Shown here: positions 1 to 6,365 of the stretch, piece after piece
Layout of the letters: each line of letters starts with the position of its first letter
How positions within the stretch are numbered: the stretch's first letter is position 1
NCBI GenBank assembly: GCA_014729955.1
Contig: WJJA01000210.1
Location: forward strand, 1-7,016
Length of the DNA: 7,016 bases
Origin: a bacterium
GTDB lineage: Bacteria > Electryoneota > Electryoneia > Electryoneales > Electryoneaceae
Direction: 5' to 3'
Notes under the pieces: generated by a model
What the model saw: only the letters and a program-made list of their open reading frames with translations
Told to the model about the DNA's origin: nothing
The model's database searches: none
Program-made: the position numbers and the translations under genes

Positions 1-247
1 AAGAATGAAGCTGTATTGCCATACCGCGAATCCTTCGCAACAAAGCAGATGACGCAGTTGGGACCGCCCGAAGGGGGAATGAATAGATGAATTCGCCTTG
101 AAAACATTCTGTGCCGAAGCAAAACCATATAGCACGACACTATCTTTTTGTTAATATAGTATTTAGAAAAGAATATTTTCTTCATTCATGAAATATTCGG
201 GCTAAAGACGTCCAACGGTTATAACCATCATCACAGGCGGGCATGCC
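1..247. other. Left-edge region with no confident gene; AT-rich leader of the 248-898 gene
   Basis: The first 90 bases are open on the + strand in frame 1 and end at a TGA at 88-90. This could be the last 29 codons of a gene entering from the left (reads KNEAVLPYRESF...GGMNR), but the minus strand is also open here. A minus-strand ATG at 20-22, preceded by an AAGGA 8 bases upstream, could equally start a gene leaving to the left, so neither is called. From about 125 to 195 the DNA becomes clearly AT-rich, with TATAGT at 155-160 and TTGTTA at 148-153. This is where a promoter for the 248-898 gene would be expected, although no well-spaced -35/-10 pair is visible. A perfect 10-bp palindrome, GGTTATAACC, lies at 217-226, just before the weak ribosome site. 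Confidence 0.4.
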
Positions 248-898
248 ATGAAACCGATCCTCATGTCCCTGATGCTGCTCATTGCCGCCGACACAGGCTT
301 GGCGAACGCCAATCTTCCGGCCGAAGCATGCAGAAAAGGTACCGAGCGCTACCATGACAACGGCATGCTGAAGCGTGTCTATCTGAAAGAGACGGTCGTA
401 CTGGATTCGCTCCCCTGCAGCGGCTGGACATGGTTTTTCGAGAACCGCCGTCTTCGCCAAACAGTTTTATCTACCTCCCACACTTTCGGATCGGTCACCG
501 TGCCGGAAGGCAGCACGGTGTTTCTTGACAAAAAAGGTTTCCTGCTGCGGTCATGGCTGGATCATGATATGACCATTGAAGGCATACCGGTGGACGGCGG
601 CGGGAAAATGGACACCGGCTTTCATCGAAACGGCTCCCTGCGTGTCGCCTTCCTTGCAGAAAGCATGGAGATCCAGGGCATCCCCTGCCGTGCCGGCAAA
701 CTTACCCCGGTCTACTTCGACAGTACAGGTACTCTTATCCAGTGCACTTTGAAACAGAGCTACTCCATCGACGGCATGATGTACAAGGCCGGCACAACTC
801 TTTATATGGACCCGGATGGGACTGTGCAAGCCGCCGATACGCCGTCGTGGCTGCGCCGTGCGGGTCGTGATCTTTTCGACCTCGTTTTCCGGGATTGA
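248..898 (+). CDS. Exported repeat protein of unknown function (MORN-like degenerate repeats)
   Basis: The gene encodes 216 residues. Residues 1-21 form a signal peptide: Lys2, a hydrophobic run MSLMLLIAA and an ANA cleavage site before Asn22, so the product is probably periplasmic or surface-exposed. The mature part consists of about five to six imperfect repeats of roughly 30 residues, at about 32-59, 61-88, 89-118, 120-150, 152-182 and a partial one at 183-193. Each follows the pattern 'aromatic, D/N-rich turn, G-x-L, several residues, L, several residues, I-x-G-I-P, x-x-G'. The clearest units read FHRNGSLRVAFLAES...IQGIPCRAG and YFDSTGTLIQCTLKQS...IDGMMYKAG. This resembles the beta-hairpin logic of MORN-type repeats, but I cannot assign a named family. 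There are four cysteines (28, 57, 146, 165). The start at 248 is favoured because it gives a complete signal peptide; the ribosome site (AGGCGGG, 235-241) is weak. The gene is monocistronic here and converges on the peptidase gene. The reading frame is well supported; the function is unknown. Confidence 0.85.
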   Translation: MKPILMSLMLLIAADTGLANANLPAEACRKGTERYHDNGMLKRVYLKETVVLDSLPCSGWTWFFENRRLRQTVLSTSHTFGSVTVPEGSTVFLDKKGFLLRSWLDHDMTIEGIPVDGGGKMDTGFHRNGSLRVAFLAESMEIQGIPCRAGKLTPVYFDSTGTLIQCTLKQSYSIDGMMYKAGTTLYMDPDGTVQAADTPSWLRRAGRDLFDLVFRD

Positions 899-952
899 GG
901 TCACCCTCTGCAGACGCAAGGCCGGCCCCGGCAGAACGTCCCAAACATCCAC

Positions 953-984
953 CGGCACCCGGGATGCAGCATCCCGGGCTGCCG
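953..984. terminator. Long GC-rich hairpin between convergent genes, probable bidirectional terminator
   Basis: CCCGGGATGC (958-967) and GCATCCCGGG (969-978) are perfect inverted copies around a single base. The stem extends outward with CGGCA (953-957) pairing to TGCCG (980-984), with one unpaired C at 979. The loop in practice must be 3-5 bases. The hairpin starts 54 bases after the stop of the 248-898 gene and 25 bases after the stop of the peptidase gene on the other strand. No clear T-tract follows on either strand, so it is not a textbook intrinsic terminator. Its position and strength still make transcription termination or 3'-end protection the likeliest role. Confidence 0.6.
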
Positions 985-1009
985 TACAGATGCAACCGGC
1001 TATCCCGCA

Positions 1010-4000
1010 TCATTTCATCAGAATCATCTTACGTACTTCGTGGATCGGACCGGCGTCAAACCGAAGGAAGTACAGACCGCTCGCCAGCCCCTGCCCGTTG
1101 AAGGCAACCGTGTGACGCCCCGCGGCCATGGTGCGTTCGGACAGCACCGCGACTTCACGGCCCATGACGTTATACACGCGGATGTTTACCTGCGCCCGTG
1201 ATTTCAAACTGAACGCGATCTGTGTGGTCGGGTTGAACGGGTTGGGATACACACCCTCCAGCGCCCACTCGTACGGTTGCACAGGATCGTTGTCGACGAC
1301 TTCTGAGGTGACCGTAAGGTGCACCGGCACGGTCACACTCTCCCCGCAATAATTACCGTCGATCACCACCCAGAGGAAATACTCATCGTTGGGCATGCTT
1401 TCGGTATCGAAATCCAACTCGATGCTGTGGCTTTCTCCAGGCGGAACCGTACCCTCCGGATTGGCCAGGGAAACATAGTTGAGGTGCGGAGCCAACTCCC
1501 ACAACTGCACACCGTCCTCGTTGCCGGCATCCGTTGCGGTGGCGATCGCGTACACCAGCGGATTCCACCAGCCGGTGATCGTTGCACCCGTGGGGGTCCA
1601 GACCGGATCACCGGTCCACTCCTCGTGAACCAGCTCGTGGGCACCGTTCGCCGGGTTCATTCTTTCCACGTCCATGTTCTGCGAGCCCGGTTGCTTGCCG
1701 AGGAAATAGAGGTAAAATCCGTCCGGATCGTGCTCGTTCCATGTACACCCGTACGGCCGGAAGTCCTGACCGTAGTACGCCTGCCTCTGATTGAATCTGT
1801 CGTACGCACGCACCGGGTTGCCGAAATCCCCCATCCAGAACCAGTCGTGAATGGGATCGTATTCGATGTATCGCGCGGGGTTGACCGGAATCTCCATGGT
1901 ATCAGCCACGACGAACTCGTCGCCGGAATACTCCATCTCGTACATGATGCCGTTGTCGACGGCATAGAAGTACTCGCCGTCCGATGTCAGGCCGTAGAAG
2001 CCCTGCGAGGAACGGTCCGACGAAGGCACGGGCTGGTCGTAGGTCGCCAGCCATTCGCCGTACTTGGAATACTTGTAAATCTTGTTCGGACCGGACGCAT
2101 CGAAGTTATTGGATCCGGTCAACCAGAACACCAGCTCCTCATCGTCGAAGTAGATACCACGGTAGCGCGATTCGCTGGGATCGAGATCGAACTGGTAGAT
2201 CCGGTCCCAGATCTCATCCAGTTCACCGCCCGGTCCACGCGGTCCTCCGTTGTTGCCGCTTGATCCTTCCGAGGGATCGTAATAATGCAGCGTCGCATGG
2301 TAGGAAAGCTCGCCGTCGCCCGTGTTGTCGAACTCGATCAGGAAGGTTTCTTCCGCACCGGACGACATGTGAATCTCCAGCTCTTCGGTCGCGAGGTCGA
2401 ACCCCGGTGCCGTCAATTGGAAATCAAGACTGACCGTATCCAGCTCCGTGAATACGATCCCTTCATGGGTTTGCGTGTTGTGACAGATATCGCCCGCCGA
2501 CACCGAGTACGTGCCGGGCGGTACGCCTGTCAGCGTGTATTCGCCCAATGCGTTGCTGTAGGTATATAGGTTCAGAGATGCGATGCCGACCTGCACGGCT
2601 TCCAGCGGTTCGGAGGTTGCCAGTTCGGTTACGGTACCGTTCAGAACCGCCGGCATCACGGTTCCGAGGGCGGTGAAGAAGATCGCACGACCGTCGTCGA
2701 TGGACTGCGTGCCTGGTCGATGCTGGTTGAAATACGCCAGCTCCAGCCCGTCATCCTGGGTGCCGTTCTCAATCCCGGTCGTCCACCAGTAGACATCGGC
2801 TCCGGATCCCATCTGCCCCTGGTAATGGGTCATGGACAGGTACTGGAAGGTGAAGTTGTTGTCGCCGGAGGGTGTCACATGCTCACTCGCCTGGTCGTAG
2901 AATATCACCTGGAACGTCGACGGGCCGGTGTTGTACAGGCCGCCGCAGTTGTACCATTCCACGATATATCGATCGCCGGCGCTGTCGTAATAATGGTAGA
3001 CGCCGCCGGTGCTGGTGAAGCGCTCATCCCAGTACGGCGCAATCATGTAGTCCGGTCCGCCGGGCGAGGGGATCGGATAGTTTCGCATGTTCTGCATATC
3101 GTTCTGGTTGCCGAGTGCGACCCAGCCGTTGGCGGTGATGGTAAGTGAATCGAACCCGACACCGTAATACTGGATCTCAAACGGTAACTCGACGACAACC
3201 GATTCGTCATCGTCATCGGCAGTATCGTGGATGTCCAGCAGTTCGCCGGAGAAGTCGTTGTTCGGCGCACTCGGGTTGATCTCGAGCCAGTCAAACTCCG
3301 GTGCCTGGTCGTACTCGGTGTCACCGTCGTCAAACGCATAGTAGCCGTAACGGTCCGGCCCCGCAGGGTCGGTTGCGGTTCTGGTTCCGATGTAGATCGG
3401 TACGACCAGGGTGTCGCCGGTGCCGGCGGCGGTGGTCACAACGAGCTGCATGTCTGCACGGTCCCCCGGGAACATCGTGCCCCCGGCGCTCACGGTGAAT
3501 GAGCCGCTGACTGCGGAGCCGCCTGACGGGATGTTCGGGAAGGAAGCCGTGCCCTGAACAATCTGCAGTTCCGGCTCGAGGCTGGTAAGATGACCCTCTA
3601 CATCACCGGACGCGTCACTGTTGCCGATGTTTTCGATATGGATCGTGATCTGACCGGTTTCACCGGGGTCTATCGTACCATTGACGTGATTCACCTCTTC
3701 CCACGCGAAGTCAGGTGCCGCCGTCAGCAGGCTGTATCCGCTTTCCCAACTGCCGCCGTCTGCATCGAAGATCAGATCAATCGGCGCACGCCAATCGTTT
3801 TGTGCCGCGGCATCGATTTCGACAAGAACCAGGCCCGTCGCCTCCTGCACGGCACCTGCAGCGAGACTCCCCAACGTTGCGGTTCCGGTGATCGATACGA
3901 TGAAGGGATCGTCGCTCGAGCCGGTAATTTCAATATCGCTTTGTGAACCGGTGCCGAAATTGCGGGCTTCGATGATCAAGCCGACCGTCTCACCTGCCTC

Positions 4001-6088
4001 GGGAATGCCGTCGCCGTCACCCGAAGTGCCGTTTGAACCGGAATCGTCAAAGTCTACTGTTTCGAAGCTCACCCGCTGGGTCGGATCGTTCACCGAGATC
4101 TCTTGCTGGTACGGCATCTGGTTCAGCATGGTCACCGTGATCACCGCATCGCCCGAATGGCGCACCGGGGTTTCAAGGAAGACTTCGCCGAACAGGTCGG
4201 TGACGCCCCGGGCGATCACTTCTTCATCGCTATCCGATTTATAGAACGTCACCCATGCGCCCTGCAAAGCTTCACCGTTCTGCTCAACCGTCACGCTGAG
4301 AGTGTTTTCGCCGACCTCGATATCGTCTGCGTGTGTAACGTCCATCGACTGGGGCACATCCGACCAGAGCCAGACGGTCGGATCTCCCATGAGGTTGAAC
4401 CAGTGATTGAACTGGTTCAGTGCTGCGTTGTCGAAGCCGTTGAAGGCTTTGTAAATATGATATTTCGCCGACATGTACATGTCACCCAGCGCGGGGTTAC
4501 GTTGGGTGTGGTAGCTGTAGCCGGCGGCCGTGCTGAGCATGTTGTTGTAGCGCGGCGTGGTGTGCGAGGTTTCGTTGCCGAACGCTCCAATGGCACCCTT
4601 GGGGGAATTGGCGGTGCCGGCACGCATATAGGCTTCGTTGATGCCGTAACTGCTCGCCCAGTTGCCTGTCGAGCAGGTCAGGTCGATCACCACCGGCAGC
4701 ATGTTGGTGTTGTTCAGGCTGCCGATATCCGTGGTGCTGAGACCGGAGCCGATGTAGCCGCGTGCGGCGTAAAAGGCGACTCCTTCATTGATTGCCGTAA
4801 TCATCTGCGCACGAGCCTGGCTGCCGGACAAACCACCCCAGGGGCTCACCCAGGACGTATCCACTTCCGTAAAGCCTATGTTGAACATGCAGCGACGGTG
4901 GTAGCGCCCGACGAGGACCGTGGAATAGCCCGAGCTGGCCGATGTGACCGTGACCGCGCCCCTCTGAAACCAGTCGTCGTTTGTAGTCCAGGGATCGCTT
5001 TCGTATGCAATTACTTTGTTCACATAGGCCGTGAGCTGGGTGCTGTTCTCCACCGACATACGTCCTACACCCACATCCGACAGCTCGTCGTTACCTGCAA
5101 CCAGGGAATACTCATGGTCGCCGTACCCGCGCCCGAACCAGTCCGCGATCCCGGCCGGCGGCACAGCGTAGGGACCGGTGTTGTCGCCGACCACGACCAC
5201 GTAATCCGCCTTGGTCTCCATCGCATCGTAACGGTCTTCGATCTCTGCGGCGATGCCGTTGTCGGTCCAGTTCACGCCCGGGTCGCTGTCACGGATGATT
5301 TCAAAGGTCCAGCCCTTTTGGCGCTTCCACTCAAACCAAGGCTCCATGCCTGTTTCCGCGGCATCTCGCATCACAACGATCACACTGCCTCGATACAGTT
5401 CATAGTCGTCCAGCTCGCTGTCGCTCCAGTCCGGAAACTGCCGGTAGATCGGCAGGAATGCCTCGGAGATTTTCGTCGGCCAATGGGGTAGCATATTGCG
5501 CTCATCAACACCTTCGAAGCGGATTTCAAGGTCGATGGTCGAATAGACTCGCACTTCCCGCCGGGAGGGGTTCACCTGCACCGGGCAGGTAATCAGGTTT
5601 GCGACACGAAAGTCTTTCAGGATCGCAGGCTCACCGACTTCGGCCAGGGTGCCGGGCAACCAGGTGTCTTCCGATTCGCTCGGGTCGCCGGGCGCGGCAT
5701 ACTCCTGCAGGACCTCGTCGAAAATCCCGTATTCGATATCTGAATATGTTTCATACGATGCGTTCACAACCTCGACCGTGACACCGCTGTGCGGTGGAAT
5801 CCGGAACAGGGTTGATGCCGTCGGCACCACAGGTTCCCCGTCCGATTGGCGGATGCCGCCATGAGTATAGTCCAGCACCATGGTCGTCTCGCCGGATGAA
5901 GTTTCAACCTCCACCCATTGCGGTGCTTCGACGGCCACAGTCATGGAGAGGCCGTCGCTTCGGACGGTGATCTCGCTGACAGTCAGAGGCGATAGCTCGT
6001 CCGCCACCTCGCTCTCGAGGGGCGCGGCGAATGCGGAAAAAGCGACAAGAATCCAACCCATGAGGGGCGTGAACAGGCGGGAATGCAT
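1010..6088 (-). CDS. Giant secreted C25 (gingipain-type) peptidase-family protein with T9SS type A sorting domain
   Basis: The 1692-residue product should cross the inner membrane by Sec (signal peptide 1-21, ending SAFA before APL) and the outer membrane by the type IX system. Domains in order: a gingipain-like propeptide region (about 40-225); a C25 peptidase module (about 232-577), starting YRGSVIVVMRD and ending NLMGDPTVWLW; an Ig/carboxypeptidase-regulatory-like beta domain (about 585-668); two CARDB-like beta-sandwiches (about 680-795 and 800-900), the first opening with an acidic, possibly calcium-binding DGDGIPEAGE; a beta-rich domain (about 912-1142) with LPFEIQYYG and MIAPYWDE; a carboxypeptidase-regulatory-like domain (about 1145-1228); a BACON-like sandwich (about 1232-1270 plus 1531-1597) seemingly split by a propeller-like region (about 1290-1530); and the sorting domain (about 1604-1692) with YPNPFNPTT, VYNVMGREV and terminal KMILMK. 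In the catalytic module Cys472 (DLTCSTGNW) fits the C25 nucleophile, but the position of the gingipain catalytic His holds Tyr445 (ARGYIGSG), so activity is uncertain. The visible composition is acidic. The frame stays open upstream to about 6550, but the start at 6086-6088 is preferred because it has a strong Shine-Dalgarno and an intact signal peptide. Confidence 0.95.
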   Translation of the reverse strand: MHSRLFTPLMGWILVAFSAFAAPLESEVADELSPLTVSEITVRSDGLSMTVAVEAPQWVEVETSSGETTMVLDYTHGGIRQSDGEPVVPTASTLFRIPPHSGVTVEVVNASYETYSDIEYGIFDEVLQEYAAPGDPSESEDTWLPGTLAEVGEPAILKDFRVANLITCPVQVNPSRREVRVYSTIDLEIRFEGVDERNMLPHWPTKISEAFLPIYRQFPDWSDSELDDYELYRGSVIVVMRDAAETGMEPWFEWKRQKGWTFEIIRDSDPGVNWTDNGIAAEIEDRYDAMETKADYVVVVGDNTGPYAVPPAGIADWFGRGYGDHEYSLVAGNDELSDVGVGRMSVENSTQLTAYVNKVIAYESDPWTTNDDWFQRGAVTVTSASSGYSTVLVGRYHRRCMFNIGFTEVDTSWVSPWGGLSGSQARAQMITAINEGVAFYAARGYIGSGLSTTDIGSLNNTNMLPVVIDLTCSTGNWASSYGINEAYMRAGTANSPKGAIGAFGNETSHTTPRYNNMLSTAAGYSYHTQRNPALGDMYMSAKYHIYKAFNGFDNAALNQFNHWFNLMGDPTVWLWSDVPQSMDVTHADDIEVGENTLSVTVEQNGEALQGAWVTFYKSDSDEEVIARGVTDLFGEVFLETPVRHSGDAVITVTMLNQMPYQQEISVNDPTQRVSFETVDFDDSGSNGTSGDGDGIPEAGETVGLIIEARNFGTGSQSDIEITGSSDDPFIVSITGTATLGSLAAGAVQEATGLVLVEIDAAAQNDWRAPIDLIFDADGGSWESGYSLLTAAPDFAWEEVNHVNGTIDPGETGQITIHIENIGNSDASGDVEGHLTSLEPELQIVQGTASFPNIPSGGSAVSGSFTVSAGGTMFPGDRADMQLVVTTAAGTGDTLVVPIYIGTRTATDPAGPDRYGYYAFDDGDTEYDQAPEFDWLEINPSAPNNDFSGELLDIHDTADDDDESVVVELPFEIQYYGVGFDSLTITANGWVALGNQNDMQNMRNYPIPSPGGPDYMIAPYWDERFTSTGGVYHYYDSAGDRYIVEWYNCGGLYNTGPSTFQVIFYDQASEHVTPSGDNNFTFQYLSMTHYQGQMGSGADVYWWTTGIENGTQDDGLELAYFNQHRPGTQSIDDGRAIFFTALGTVMPAVLNGTVTELATSEPLEAVQVGIASLNLYTYSNALGEYTLTGVPPGTYSVSAGDICHNTQTHEGIVFTELDTVSLDFQLTAPGFDLATEELEIHMSSGAEETFLIEFDNTGDGELSYHATLHYYDPSEGSSGNNGGPRGPGGELDEIWDRIYQFDLDPSESRYRGIYFDDEELVFWLTGSNNFDASGPNKIYKYSKYGEWLATYDQPVPSSDRSSQGFYGLTSDGEYFYAVDNGIMYEMEYSGDEFVVADTMEIPVNPARYIEYDPIHDWFWMGDFGNPVRAYDRFNQRQAYYGQDFRPYGCTWNEHDPDGFYLYFLGKQPGSQNMDVERMNPANGAHELVHEEWTGDPVWTPTGATITGWWNPLVYAIATATDAGNEDGVQLWELAPHLNYVSLANPEGTVPPGESHSIELDFDTESMPNDEYFLWVVIDGNYCGESVTVPVHLTVTSEVVDNDPVQPYEWALEGVYPNPFNPTTQIAFSLKSRAQVNIRVYNVMGREVAVLSERTMAAGRHTVAFNGQGLASGLYFLRFDAGPIHEVRKMILMK

Positions 6089-6096
6089 GGGAAATG

Positions 6097-6102
6097 TCCT
6101 CC
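6097..6102 (-). promoter_or_regulatory. Ribosome binding site that fixes the peptidase start
   Basis: On the minus strand GGAGGA lies 8 bases before the ATG at 6088-6086, a near-ideal Shine-Dalgarno at ideal spacing. This selects MHSRLFTPL as the N-terminus over an in-frame ATG 27 codons upstream (6169-6167, MKIPFSPAIS). That upstream start has no comparable site and would bury the signal peptide. It also rules out longer forms running under the divergent gene. Confidence 0.85.
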
Positions 6103-6355
6103 AGCAAAGGAAACCGTGCCGGTGCGTCCATTGCGTGCATGAGATCGCCGGAGAAAATGGTATTTTCATGGTATTCACCGGTAAAGCGCGCAAAACCGTT
6201 TCATGCACCGTATCTTTACAGTATACAAATTGAGCGGGAGCAAACCCATATTTGCATGTAGGACCACAGTTTTTTACCGTGTCTGATGGAAGAGGCTCCC
6301 GGAGACGCCTGTAGATCCCGTGGCCACATTCATGCTGATGCTCAATATCACGACG

Positions 6356-6361
6356 GGAGGT
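6356..6361 (+). promoter_or_regulatory. Ribosome binding site of the sulfotransferase-like gene
   Basis: GGAGGT lies 4 bases before the ATG at 6366-6368. The spacing is on the short side but the match is strong, and it supports this start for the right-edge gene. No other in-frame ATG competes nearby. Confidence 0.75.
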
Positions 6362-6365
6362 AGGA

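Larger units (their letters stand above)
6089..6365. promoter_or_regulatory. Divergent intergenic region with candidate peptidase promoter and tandem operator-like repeat
   Basis: This 277-bp gap must hold promoters for both the minus-strand peptidase gene and the plus-strand gene at 6366. On the minus strand a TATACT (plus positions 6220-6225) resembles a -10 box but lacks a good -35. A second weak minus-strand option is TTTACC (6185-6180), 17 bases, then TACCAT (6162-6157). An 8-bp direct repeat, ATGGTATT, occurs at 6157-6164 and 6168-6175, start-to-start 11 bp. No convincing plus-strand promoter was seen; TTTACA at 6215-6220 lacks a well-placed -10. No small gene is evident in the gap. All promoter assignments here are tentative, since sigma-factor consensus in FCB-type bacteria can differ from the E. 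coli pattern. Confidence 0.35.

Noticed and set aside
1..90. Possible C-terminal tail of a + strand gene entering from the left
   Set aside because: Only 29 codons are visible, no motif is present, and the minus strand is equally open. It is described in the left-edge entry but not called as a gene.
182..460. A 92-codon minus-strand frame overlapping the start of the 248-898 gene
   Set aside because: It overlaps the signal-peptide end of a better-supported gene and shows no recognisable domain.
551..1115. Several short frames on both strands across the end of the 248-898 gene and the convergent gap
   Set aside because: Their translations are Arg/Pro-rich without motifs, and they overlap two well-supported genes and the terminator hairpin.
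1319..2263. A 314-codon open frame on the + strand, antisense to the propeller-like and BACON-like regions
   Set aside because: This is the same shadow effect; the translated product has skewed Val/Arg/His composition and no motif, while the opposite strand encodes recognisable domains.
4103..5491. A 462-codon open frame on the + strand, antisense to the peptidase module
   Set aside because: It is the mirror of a strongly supported coding region with GC-rich third positions. Its translation is rich in His, Val, Arg and Gly with no recognisable domain.
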